NCBI GenBank assembly: GCA_018609945.1
Contig: JAHENO010000013.1
Coordinates: forward strand, 1-14,602
DNA length: 14,602 nucleotides
Source: Haloarculaceae archaeon
GTDB lineage: Archaea > Halobacteriota > Halobacteria > Halobacteriales > Haloarculaceae
Direction: 5' to 3'
Shown here: positions 1 to 6,822 of the stretch, piece by piece
Layout of the letters: each line of letters opens with the position of its first letter
How positions within the stretch are numbered: the first letter of the stretch is position 1
Position numbers and translations under genes: made by a program
The notes under the pieces: model-generated
Told to the model about the DNA's origin: nothing
The model's input: only the letters and a program-made list of their open reading frames with translations
The model's database searches: none

Positions 1-737
1 CCTCGCCGTACATGTACCTGCTGGGCCACGACGACCTCACGATCGTCGGCGCGAGCCCCGAGACGCTCGTGTCGGTCCGGGGCCGGGAGATCATGTCGAA
101 CCCGATCGCCGGCACGTGTCCCCGCGGCACCAGTCCGGTCGAGGACCGTCGCCTCGCCGGCGAGATGCTCGCCGACGACAAGGAACGCGCCGAACACACG
201 ATGCTCGTCGACCTCGCCCGGAACGACGTCCGGCGGGTCGAAACCCCAGGGTCGGTCCGCGTCGAGGAGTTCATGAACGTCCTCAAGTACAGCCACGTCC
301 AGCACATCGAATCGACGGTGACGGGGACGCTCGACGCCGACTACGACGCGTTCGACGCCGTGCGCGCGGCCTTCCCCGCAGGGACGCTCTCGGGTGCGCC
401 GAAGATCCGCGCCATGGAGATCATCGACGACCTCGAAGGCACACCCAGGGGCCCGTACGGCGGCGGTCTGGGCTACGTCTCCTGGCAGGGCGACGCCGAC
501 TTCGCCATCGTCATCCGGACCGGGACCGTCGAGGACCTCGGCGACGACGGCGACGCCTCCCAGCGCGTCACGGTCCGTGCGGGCGCGGGCATCGTCGCCG
601 ACAGCGACCCCGCCGCCGAGTACGAGGAGACCGAGAAGAAGATGGACGGCGTGTTGACCGCCCTGGAACGCATCGAGGGCGACCCCGTGACCGTCGGCGA
701 GTCCGGGGCAGGCGCCGCCGGGGAGGTGCCCCGATGA
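1..737 (+). CDS. trpE: Anthranilate synthase component I (chorismate-binding subunit), 5'-truncated by window edge
   Basis: The frame is open from base 3, so the gene begins left of the window and only about the last 244 residues are present. The product converts chorismate to anthranilate, the first committed step of tryptophan synthesis, using ammonia from TrpG. Chorismate-binding family landmarks are seen in order: SPYMYLL, NPIAGTCPRG, LVDLARNDVRRV, HIESTVTGTL, FPAGTLSGAPKIRAMEII, GGGLGYVSWQGDADFAIVIRTG and RAGAGIVADSDP followed by EYEETEKK. The stop overlaps the trpG start as ATGA (734-737), indicating translational coupling. The C-terminal tail after the EYEETEKK helix is a variable Gly/Glu stretch. 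PabB (aminodeoxychorismate synthase) is a close relative. The tight trpG coupling and the lack of a pabC-like class IV aminotransferase next door favour TrpE, but the missing N-terminus prevents a firm distinction. Confidence 0.9.
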   Translation, partial: SPYMYLLGHDDLTIVGASPETLVSVRGREIMSNPIAGTCPRGTSPVEDRRLAGEMLADDKERAEHTMLVDLARNDVRRVETPGSVRVEEFMNVLKYSHVQHIESTVTGTLDADYDAFDAVRAAFPAGTLSGAPKIRAMEIIDDLEGTPRGPYGGGLGYVSWQGDADFAIVIRTGTVEDLGDDGDASQRVTVRAGAGIVADSDPAAEYEETEKKMDGVLTALERIEGDPVTVGESGAGAAGEVPR

Positions 738-1405
738 GTTCCAGCGAGGAGGGCCAGGAGGCTGCGGGGACAGACAGTCCGGACAGCGCGACCCGAACCG
801 GCGACGCCCCCGCGGGACCCGGCGACACCAAGCGCGTCCTCTTTGTCGACAACTTCGACTCCTTCACCTACAACCTCGTCGAGTACGTCAGCGAACACGC
901 CACCACGGAGGTGGTCCGGAACACGGCCAGTCTCGCGGACGTGCGGGCTGCCGACCCTGACGCCATCGTCATCTCGCCCGGCCCGGGCCACCCGAAAAAC
1001 GACCGCGACGTCGGCGTGACCTCGGATGTCCTCCGGGAGGTCAGCCCCGAGGTGCCGACGCTGGGGGTCTGTCTCGGTCTGGAGGCCGCAGTCTACGCCT
1101 ACGGCGGTGAGGTCGGCCGCGCACCCGAACCGATCCACGGGAAGGCCTTCCCCATCGAACACGACGGGCAGGGCGTCTACCGGGGCCTCGACCAGGGGTT
1201 TCAGGGCGGGCGCTACCACTCGCTTATCGCCACCGAGCTTCCCGACTGCTTCGCTGTGACCGCCACCACGACCGTCGACGGCGAGGAACTCGTCATGGGC
1301 ATCCGTCACCGCGAGTACCCAATCGAGTGCGTGCAGTTCCACCCCGAGAGCGTGCTGACGGCCGTCGGGCACGACGTCATCCGGAACTTCCTCGAAGGAA
1401 CCTAG
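734..1405 (+). CDS. trpG: Anthranilate synthase component II, class I glutamine amidotransferase
   Basis: A 223-aa protein that hydrolyses glutamine and passes ammonia to TrpE. The start at 734 is chosen because its ATG overlaps the trpE stop; the longer open frame upstream only shadows trpE. Residues 1-32 form an acidic, Ser/Gly/Asp-rich tail that is probably disordered. The amidotransferase fold begins at KRVLFVDNFDSFTYN (33-47). ISPGPGHP (80-87) is the conserved oxyanion loop. Cys113 in GVCLGLE is the nucleophile, and His203 and Glu205 in QFHPES complete the triad. The residue usually His after CLG (GVCLGHQ/E) is Leu116 here. RYHSL (160-164) and MGIRH (189-193) are typical of TrpG/PabA. 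The last 29 bases overlap a short opposite-strand frame. PabA is the alternative call. Confidence 0.92.
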   Translation: MSSSEEGQEAAGTDSPDSATRTGDAPAGPGDTKRVLFVDNFDSFTYNLVEYVSEHATTEVVRNTASLADVRAADPDAIVISPGPGHPKNDRDVGVTSDVLREVSPEVPTLGVCLGLEAAVYAYGGEVGRAPEPIHGKAFPIEHDGQGVYRGLDQGFQGGRYHSLIATELPDCFAVTATTTVDGEELVMGIRHREYPIECVQFHPESVLTAVGHDVIRNFLEGT

Positions 1406-1532
1406 CGTCGACACCTCCGGAGTCGTCGACGGGGACGACGACCACCGCGGCGAGTTCCGTCCCGCCGGCGGCCAGTTCCGCGACGCCGAGCAGCCCCTGG
1501 ACGCCCAGCAGGACCGTCCCGACGAGGCTCAT
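1377..1532 (-). pseudogene. Short hydrophobic frame resembling the first helix of a DoxX-type membrane protein; probable truncated remnant
   Basis: Below the usual ORF size: 51 codons, with the ATG at 1532 overlapping the nitroreductase stop as ATGA, so it would be translationally coupled to that gene. The N-terminal stretch LLGVQGLLGVAELAAGGTEL (residues 8-27) resembles the opening transmembrane helix of DoxX-like proteins, which typically reads roughly LLxVLLAxxFLxAGGxKL. After a second hydrophobic run (AAVVVVPV) the similarity stops. The rest (DDSGGVDARFLRGSSG) is antisense to the end of trpG. A DoxX protein normally has four helices and over 100 residues, so this would be only a stub. Codon use is GC-rich like its neighbours. 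It could instead be a genuine small membrane peptide, or chance. Confidence 0.35.
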
Positions 1533-2125
1533 CGCTTGCTCCCCTCCCGGAACCCGCCCTCGATGACGATTTCCTCCAGCGGTTTCCGGCCGTTCGGGTT
1601 CTCGCTCTCGGGGGCCTCGTCGGGCGCGTGAACGCCGATGGCCACCATCGCATGAACCACGTACTGGTCGGGCAGCTTGAGCGTCCTGCGGGCTTTCTCC
1701 TCGTCGAATCCGGCCATCGCGTGGACGACCAGCCCACGGCGGGCCCCCTCCAGCGCGAGATTCTCCCACGCCGCGCCGGTGTCGAACGAGTGCGTGCCGT
1801 TGTGCGAGCCGTCGTACTCGAAGGTCGTCTTCGAACAGATCACGACGAGTACCGCGGCGTCTCTCGCCCACTCCCTGTTTTTCGAGTAGGGCAGTTCGAG
1901 GAACGTCTCCCACGCTTCGCTCTCCCGCCTCGCGTAGAGGAACCGCCAGGGCTGTTCGTTGCGCGAGGACGGTGCCCACCGTGCGGCCTCGAAGAGGGGC
2001 ATGAACTCCTCGGGTTCGAGTGACTCGCCCGTCATCGACCGCGGCGACCAGCGGTTCACGAACAGCGGGTCGATGTCGTGCTCCGGTGACCGGTGCTCCT
2101 CGACTTCCTGGCGGATGGTCTGCAT
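1529..2125 (-). CDS. Nitroreductase-family FMN-dependent oxidoreductase
   Basis: A 198-aa protein of the usual length for single-domain nitroreductases, which are homodimeric FMN enzymes reducing nitro compounds, quinones or related substrates with NAD(P)H; the physiological substrate cannot be read from the sequence. Seen: NRWSPRSM (24-31), the usual N-terminal FMN phosphate-binding region; ARWAPSSRNEQPWRFL (48-63), the family hallmark; FDTGAAWENLALEGARRGLV (114-133), the dimer/FMN helix; and a C-terminal region ending GGFREGSKR. The ATG at 2125 is preferred because the longer frame (to 2218) would cross the TATA-like box at 2181-2188 and adds residues without family character. No Shine-Dalgarno is evident. 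The stop overlaps the ATG of the short hydrophobic frame at 1532. It is divergent from an HTH_10 regulator that might control it. Confidence 0.88.
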   Translation of the reverse strand: MQTIRQEVEEHRSPEHDIDPLFVNRWSPRSMTGESLEPEEFMPLFEAARWAPSSRNEQPWRFLYARRESEAWETFLELPYSKNREWARDAAVLVVICSKTTFEYDGSHNGTHSFDTGAAWENLALEGARRGLVVHAMAGFDEEKARRTLKLPDQYVVHAMVAIGVHAPDEAPESENPNGRKPLEEIVIEGGFREGSKR

Positions 2126-2177
2126 TCGTCGAAACGAGGGTCCGTGTCGGTCCGAAACTGTTGCCGAGCATACACGG

Positions 2178-2190
2178 CCATTTAAATACC
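2178..2190. promoter_or_regulatory. TATA-like box between divergent nitroreductase and HTH_10 genes, possibly serving both
   Basis: The run CCATTTAAATACC reads TTTAAATA on the plus strand and TATTTAAATGG on the minus strand, so its TTTAAA core is symmetric. On the plus strand it would place transcription start near 2211, about 16 bases before the regulator ATG at 2227, where no Shine-Dalgarno is seen. On the minus strand it would place a start near 2155, about 30 bases before the nitroreductase ATG at 2125. No other convincing TATA box lies in the 101-base gap. The assignment rests on position and composition only; no clear BRE is visible on either side. Confidence 0.5.
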
Positions 2191-2226
2191 AGGGTTCCCA
2201 ACATCGCGCGGACGCCACGATTAGCC

Positions 2227-2877
2227 ATGGAATCTGTAACGTTCACTGTGACACAGGGAGAGGGGTTCCACCGGCTGTGCCAGGGATGCGAGGAGATGCC
2301 GTTCACCCGCGGGGACATCTACCAGTTCAACATCCTGGAGGACGGGACGGCGGTCGTGTTGCGCCGGGTTCGCGGCGACCTCGACTGCGCGCGCCACCTG
2401 ATCGAGGAGGAACCCAACACGCTCGGGTACAGCGTCACAGGGGGGTCGCAGGGAGAGGGACTGGCGTACGTCCACGCACAGCCCCCGGAGTCGATCGCGG
2501 AGGTCGTCAGACTCCCGCGAAAGCACGAGGTGGTACTTGACTTCCCGCTGGAGGGTGTCAGTGACACCGAGGTCCGCGTGACGATGGTCAGCGAGACCAG
2601 GGCGGTGTTGCAGGAGGCGCTCGCCGACATCCCCGAGGACGTGGACGTGACCATCGAGCGAATCGGCGCGTATCCCTCCAACGGGCAGGACGTCTCGGGG
2701 CTGCTGACCGACCGCCAGCAGGAGATTCTGGAGGTCGCCGTCGACATCGGGTACTACGACGTGCCACGCCAGGCCACTCACGCCGACATCGCCGAGCAGA
2801 CGGGACTCGCGCCGAGCACCGTCAGCGAGCACATGCAGAAAATCGAGTCGCGCACCTTCGGCGCACTCGCCGGGTGA
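2227..2877 (+). CDS. HTH_10 (bacterio-opsin activator, Bat-type) transcriptional regulator
   Basis: A 216-aa DNA-binding protein of a family greatly expanded in haloarchaea. Residues 1-150 form the beta-rich N-terminal domain commonly found before HTH_10. Residues 159-210 are a classic HTH_10 domain: LTDRQQEILEVAVDIGYYDVPR, then ATHADIAEQTGLAPSTVSEHMQKIE, with a recognition helix around 194-206 and the frequent FGALAG ending. The ATG at 2227 lies just downstream of a TATA-like box, and the longer upstream frame is non-coding in character. Three cysteines in the N-terminal domain (C18 and C21 in LCQGC, plus C54) could bind a metal or sense redox state; this is inference. It is divergent from a nitroreductase and convergent with the SDR gene ending at 2890, leaving 12 bases between stops. 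The ligand and targets are unknown. Confidence 0.87.
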   Translation: MESVTFTVTQGEGFHRLCQGCEEMPFTRGDIYQFNILEDGTAVVLRRVRGDLDCARHLIEEEPNTLGYSVTGGSQGEGLAYVHAQPPESIAEVVRLPRKHEVVLDFPLEGVSDTEVRVTMVSETRAVLQEALADIPEDVDVTIERIGAYPSNGQDVSGLLTDRQQEILEVAVDIGYYDVPRQATHADIAEQTGLAPSTVSEHMQKIESRTFGALAG

Positions 2878-2889
2878 CGCCGTCCTCGC

Positions 2890-3609
2890 TCACCACTCGA
2901 CGGGTTCCCAGTCCTTCCAGAGTCGCCCGCCGGGACCTCCGGGCCTGAACCGCGCGAGCCAGACGGGGGTATCGGCCCCTTCCGCAGGTGTCCGGTTCGC
3001 GTTTGGGCCACCCATCCCGGTGCGGACCCATCCCGGACTGACGGCGTTGGCCATCAACCCCTCGGAGGCGTACTCTGCATGCAGATAGGCGGTCAGTCCG
3101 TCGAGGCCGACCTTCGAGATGCGGTAAGGGGAGTAGTTGCCGCCCATCCGACCGTCGGTAAACTGGCCCAGGTCCGAGGAGAGATTGACCACCCGACCGC
3201 CCTCGCGTTCGAGCAACAGCGGGAGCGAGTGTTTCGTGACCAGGATCGGCCCACGGAGGTTCACTGCGAGCGTCCTGTCTATGTCCTCGGCCGGTGTCTC
3301 GTGGAGCGGCCCGGACCGCAGGAACACGCTGGCGTTGTTCACCAGGACGTCGAGACGGCCGGCCTCCTCGGCAATCCGGTCGGTCGCAGCCTCGATTCCT
3401 GACTCTTCGGTCACGTCCAGTTCGACCGGGCGCTGGTCGGGAGCGGTCACGTCGTCGGTATCGCGTGCCCCGGCGTACACCGTCGCCCCGAGATCCGCGA
3501 GTCGAGACGCGATGGCAGCGCCGATGCCGCGCGTCCCGCCGGTGACGAGCGCCACCTGGCCGTCGAGTGAGTCGTAGAGGTGGGGAACGTCGGTCGCGTC
3601 TCCGGTCAT
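2890..3609 (-). CDS. Short-chain dehydrogenase/reductase (SDR), catalytically intact
   Basis: A 239-aa classical SDR, a cytoplasmic NAD(P)-dependent oxidoreductase of unknown substrate. Seen: TGGTRGIG (23-30), the Rossmann glycine motif; ELDVTEE (63-69), the adenine-binding Asp region; NNAS (91-94); VNLSS (141-145) with the catalytic Ser; and Tyr162-x3-Lys166 in PYRISK, the catalytic pair; then SPGWVRTGM (191-199). Arg49 in AGARD after the second beta strand is compatible with NADP preference (inference). The C-terminal end GRLWKDWEPVEW is the kind of aromatic tail seen in tetrameric SDRs. The ATG lies 23 bases after the stop of the upstream SDR gene on the same strand, so the two are probably one transcript. 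This partner, unlike its neighbour, has all expected catalytic residues. Confidence 0.92.
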   Translation of the reverse strand: MTGDATDVPHLYDSLDGQVALVTGGTRGIGAAIASRLADLGATVYAGARDTDDVTAPDQRPVELDVTEESGIEAATDRIAEEAGRLDVLVNNASVFLRSGPLHETPAEDIDRTLAVNLRGPILVTKHSLPLLLEREGGRVVNLSSDLGQFTDGRMGGNYSPYRISKVGLDGLTAYLHAEYASEGLMANAVSPGWVRTGMGGPNANRTPAEGADTPVWLARFRPGGPGGRLWKDWEPVEW

Positions 3610-3632
3610 GATCCGGGGATGGGATGGACTGG

Positions 3633-4598
3633 TCAGTCCTCGTCTGCCAGCCCGGACAGCTCCGCGCTTTTCTCCCAGAGGTCCTGGCGCAGTTCGGGGT
3701 CACGGACGCCGTCCTGGAACTCGACCACCTGTCGACCCGTCTGGAAGAACTTGCCGTTGATCTCTGACGGGTTCGTCACGGTCGCCAGGGGAACCACCGT
3801 CTCCGCGACCAGTTCGGGCGGGACGACGTCCATCTCCGAGCGGAGCATCTCGTCTACCTGTCGCCACCCGTCGTCGGCTTTCATCCGGATGTCCGTGTCG
3901 ACGGCCCCCGGGTGAATCACGGTGCTGCTGACGCCGGTGCCTTCCACCCGGTCGGCCAGTTCGAGCCCGAAGATGTCGTTTGCGACCTGGGCCTGGTCGA
4001 GCGCGTTCTGGCCCCTGGTCATGTGGTCGCCCTCCTCTGGATCCGTGAAGAACCGCTCGCTCGAGAGGTCGTCCAGGTCCAGTAGTTCGACGGAGTTTGC
4101 ACCGGCAGCGGCGACGTTGACAACCCCGGTGGGGCCCCCGTCTTCCAGCATATCCACCAGCAGGTTCGTCAACAGGAACCGGCTCAGGTAGTTGATCGCG
4201 AAACTGCGCTCGATACCCTCCTCGGTCATCTCCCGCTCGTAGGGCAGGATTCCCGCGGTGTGAACCAGGGCATCCAGACGATCGTAGTTCCCGCGAAACT
4301 CCTCGGCCAGTTGCCGGATCTCGGACATCAACGAGAAGTCGGCCTGCACGTACTCGACCGCGTCGTTGTTGCTCTCTTCGACGATTGCTTCGACCGCTTC
4401 GTGGCCCCGCTCGGGGGTGCTCCCGACGACGACGGTCGTCGCCCCCAGTTCCGCGAGACGCGTCGCCGTCGCCTTCCCGATCCCATCGGTGCCGCCAGCC
4501 ACGAGGGCGACCTGTCCGTCGAGGTCGGTCCGGGTCTCCGTCCAGGGGTCGGTCGTCGTCTCTACGCCTCCGTCGGTGCGGATTCGCTCTCGGTGCAT
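3633..4598 (-). CDS. SDR-family protein lacking the catalytic Ser-Tyr-Lys; probable pseudoenzyme
   Basis: A 321-aa protein with an SDR fold of the retinol-dehydrogenase/WWOX-like type. The nucleotide-binding half is good: ALVAGGTDGIGKATATRLAELGA (31-53), ADFSLMSEIRQL (86-97) and VHTAGIL (112-118) in place of NNAG. INYLSRFLLTNLL (135-147) carries the conserved helix Asn136. The catalytic half is altered. NVAAAG (161-166) replaces NVSSxG, so the Ser position is Ala. In the segment normally reading YxxSKLAN, the protein has LDQAQVAN (200-207), putting Leu200 at Tyr and Gln204 at Lys. HPGAVDTDI (229-237) is conserved. The frame is clean and codon use is normal, so this is not simple decay. The ATG at 4598 is preferred over a GTG four codons upstream. 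Residues 1-25 are an extra hydrophilic tail. It likely shares a transcript with the intact SDR downstream. Confidence 0.85.
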   Translation of the reverse strand: MHRERIRTDGGVETTTDPWTETRTDLDGQVALVAGGTDGIGKATATRLAELGATTVVVGSTPERGHEAVEAIVEESNNDAVEYVQADFSLMSEIRQLAEEFRGNYDRLDALVHTAGILPYEREMTEEGIERSFAINYLSRFLLTNLLVDMLEDGGPTGVVNVAAAGANSVELLDLDDLSSERFFTDPEEGDHMTRGQNALDQAQVANDIFGLELADRVEGTGVSSTVIHPGAVDTDIRMKADDGWRQVDEMLRSEMDVVPPELVAETVVPLATVTNPSEINGKFFQTGRQVVEFQDGVRDPELRQDLWEKSAELSGLADED

Positions 4599-4660
4599 GG
4601 GTGATACCACACCCGAGAAACGGGCGGAATCGTTCCGAATCTGTCGCGGAGTATGCTCTG

Positions 4661-4672
4661 CTGTTTATAAGT
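4661..4672 (-). promoter_or_regulatory. TATA-like box for the two-SDR transcript
   Basis: Read on the minus strand the sequence is CTTATAAACAG, a good archaeal TATA match in an otherwise GC-rich gap between the ABC exporter stop (4726) and the SDR start (4598). Transcription start would fall near 4640, leaving a leader of about 40 bases. A small inverted repeat, CGGAA-TCG-TTCCG at 4625-4637, lies just past the expected start and could be an operator or a leader hairpin, though five-base arms are weak evidence. The assignment is by position and composition only. Confidence 0.5.
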
Positions 4673-4725
4673 CACGGGGCGGTCAGCCGCGCAGATTCCC
4701 TCCTTGACAACTGGAAGAGTGAGGT

Positions 4726-6639
4726 TCAGTCCGACTCGGCCAGGTCGGTCGCGGCCCGTTCGTCGGCCTGTGCTCGCCAGAGGGTAGCGTACTCGCCGGA
4801 GGCGGCGAGCAGGTCCTCGTGTGTCCCGGACTCGACGATTTCCCCGTCGTCCATGACCACGACGCGGTCGGCGTCGCGGATCGTCGAGAGTCGGTGTGCG
4901 ATGACGAACGCGGTCCGGTCCTCGATCAGGCGGTCGATGCTCGCCTTGATCTGCTCCTCGGTCTCGGTGTCGACGTCGCTGGTCGCCTCGTCGAAGACGA
5001 TGATGGCGGGGTCGTTGAGCAGCGCCCGCGCGATGGCGATGCGCTGGCGCTGGCCGCCCGAGAGCTTGATGCCCCGTTCGCCGATCTGCGTGTCGTACCC
5101 CTCGGGCAACGCCGAGACGAACTCGTGGGCGGCCGCGGCGTTCGCGGCCGCGACGACGCGCTCGCGCTGGTCCGTCTCGCCTCGTCGTTCGGCGGCGAGG
5201 GCGTCGCCGTCGCCGTAGGCGATGTTCTCGGCGACCGTCCCCGAGAAGAGGTAGGGGTTCTGTTCGACGACGGCGATCTCCTCGCGGAGTGCCTGGAGGT
5301 CGTACTCCCGAACGTCCCGTCCGTCGACGCGAACTGCCCCCTCGTCGACGTCGTGCAGGCGGGGGACGAGTTTCACCAGCGTCGACTTGCCCGCGCCGGT
5401 CGCACCGGCGAGCCCGACCGTGGCGCCTGCGGGCACGTCGAGCGAGAGTTCCTCGATCACCGACTCGCGGTCGTCGTAGCCGAAGCTGACGTCCTCGAAG
5501 GTCACGCGGCCGTCGATCCCGTCGGGGACGTGTGGGTCGTCGGGTTCGGTGACGGTCGGCTCCCGCCCCAGCAGGCCGAACACGCGCTCGGCGCTGGACT
5601 TGGCGAGCTGGTACTTGTTGGCCGACCGGCCGATGCGGCGCATCGGCGAGTACAGGCGCCGCAGATAGAGGAAGAAAGCCGCGAACGCGCCCGTCGAGAT
5701 GAGCGCCGTCTGGCCGGGCGGTGTCGTGATGATGGCACGCCCGCCGACGAACAGCACGAGCACGAACACGACGCCGGTGAGCAGGCGCAGCCCCGCGAAG
5801 AAACCACGGCGGATTCGGAGAGCGGCGACCTTCTCGTCGTGGTACTGGTCGCTCTGGTCGGCGACCCGGTCGCGCTCGAACGCGTAGCGGTCGAAGGCCT
5901 TGACCACCGCGACCCCGCCGATGTTGTTCTCCAGCCGGGTGTTCAGCCGGGCGACCGTCTCCCGGATGGACTTGTACCGGGGTTCGATCCAGGTGAGAAA
6001 GCCGGCGCTGGCGACGCCGATGATCGGCACCGGCGCCAGCGCGATGACCGCAAGCGTCGGCGCGTAATACCAGAGGACGATAGCGATGCCACCGACGGTG
6101 GCGACCACGCGGATGAGCTGGCGAAACTCCGTGTTGAGGAACTGTTCCAGCCTGTTGATGTCGCTGTTGAGGATGGACAGCATGCCGCCGGTCTGGTGGG
6201 TGGCGAAGAAGTCCATCGAGAGGTGCTGGAGGTGGTCGTACGTGTCGTTGCGCAGGTCGCGCTGTATCTTCTGGGCCGAGGACTGCAGGAGGTACCGCGA
6301 GCCAAAGCGCGTGACCGAGCGCACCAGGTACGCGAGCGCCGCGATGACCACCAGCCGCTGGAGCAGGGCCAGCCGCGCCGCCTCGCCGGCGAGTTCGCCG
6401 CCCGGCACGAGCCCGGCCTGAGTCAACAGTCCGGGTTCGCCCGACCCGAGCACGACGCGGTCGATGGCGGTCGCGACGATTATCGGCGGCACCAGGCGGG
6501 CAAAGCGGGTCACGATGGCTGCCAGCACGCCAAGCGTTATCCGCGGCCAGTACGGTCGGGCGTACCCCAGCAGGTTCCACATCGGGTGCCCGTCGACGGA
6601 TTCGCGAACGTCCTCGAACCCACCGGGCTCGTCTGTCAC
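4726..6639 (-). CDS. ABC-type exporter half-transporter (transmembrane domain fused to ATPase)
   Basis: A 637-aa protein with the usual fused exporter architecture, expected to work as a dimer in the cytoplasmic membrane, driving efflux or lipid/drug flipping; the substrate is unknown. Residues ~1-345 hold about six membrane helices (near 34-62, 88-110, 176-194, 196-216, 282-302 and 312-330), with the coupling region DFFATHQTGGMLSILNSDINRLE (143-165). The ATPase domain (~378-615) has Walker A GATGAGKST (412-420), Q-loop Gln460 in VVEQNPYLF, signature LSGGQRQR (526-533), Walker B IIVFDEATSDVD (546-557) and switch His582 in AHRLS. All catalytic residues are intact. The start is GTG at 6639, preceded by GGGGAGGTG at 6649-6657 on the minus strand, a plausible ribosome-binding site. 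The protein is acidic at both ends, as expected for a halophile. It appears monocistronic. Confidence 0.93.
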   Translation of the reverse strand: MTDEPGGFEDVRESVDGHPMWNLLGYARPYWPRITLGVLAAIVTRFARLVPPIIVATAIDRVVLGSGEPGLLTQAGLVPGGELAGEAARLALLQRLVVIAALAYLVRSVTRFGSRYLLQSSAQKIQRDLRNDTYDHLQHLSMDFFATHQTGGMLSILNSDINRLEQFLNTEFRQLIRVVATVGGIAIVLWYYAPTLAVIALAPVPIIGVASAGFLTWIEPRYKSIRETVARLNTRLENNIGGVAVVKAFDRYAFERDRVADQSDQYHDEKVAALRIRRGFFAGLRLLTGVVFVLVLFVGGRAIITTPPGQTALISTGAFAAFFLYLRRLYSPMRRIGRSANKYQLAKSSAERVFGLLGREPTVTEPDDPHVPDGIDGRVTFEDVSFGYDDRESVIEELSLDVPAGATVGLAGATGAGKSTLVKLVPRLHDVDEGAVRVDGRDVREYDLQALREEIAVVEQNPYLFSGTVAENIAYGDGDALAAERRGETDQRERVVAAANAAAAHEFVSALPEGYDTQIGERGIKLSGGQRQRIAIARALLNDPAIIVFDEATSDVDTETEEQIKASIDRLIEDRTAFVIAHRLSTIRDADRVVVMDDGEIVESGTHEDLLAASGEYATLWRAQADERAATDLAESD

Positions 6640-6673
6640 CGTCGCGGCACCTCCCCGCTATCCGCGAACACGA

Positions 6674-6714
6674 CCGCTCTCCGGAGCGGCGAACCACGGG
6701 ATCCAGTCATATAC
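6674..6714 (-). promoter_or_regulatory. Possible promoter and leader hairpin of the ABC exporter
   Basis: On the minus strand TGTATATGA at 6706-6714 is a TATA-like sequence that would place transcription start near 6683. The bases 6674-6689 form an inverted repeat, CCGCTC-TCCG-GAGCGG, with six-base GC-rich arms and a four-base loop, lying at or just after that start. It could be an operator or a hairpin in the ~45-base leader before the GTG at 6639. A second A/T-rich element, GATTTAAGT (6771-6779), is an alternative TATA box further upstream. The assignments are positional guesses. Confidence 0.3.
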
Positions 6715-6822
6715 ACCCGTTCGAAGGGCCCGACCCAAACAAAACCGTCGCCGGGTATGTGCTGTGACTTAAATCGCGATGTCCGGTTGCGTTTCGTGGA
6801 CGGTCGGGTCCAGGGTCGAGGC

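Noticed and set aside
473..1414. 313-codon minus-strand frame opposite trpE/trpG
   Set aside because: It is antisense to two well-supported genes with conserved motifs; composition is typical of a shadow frame.
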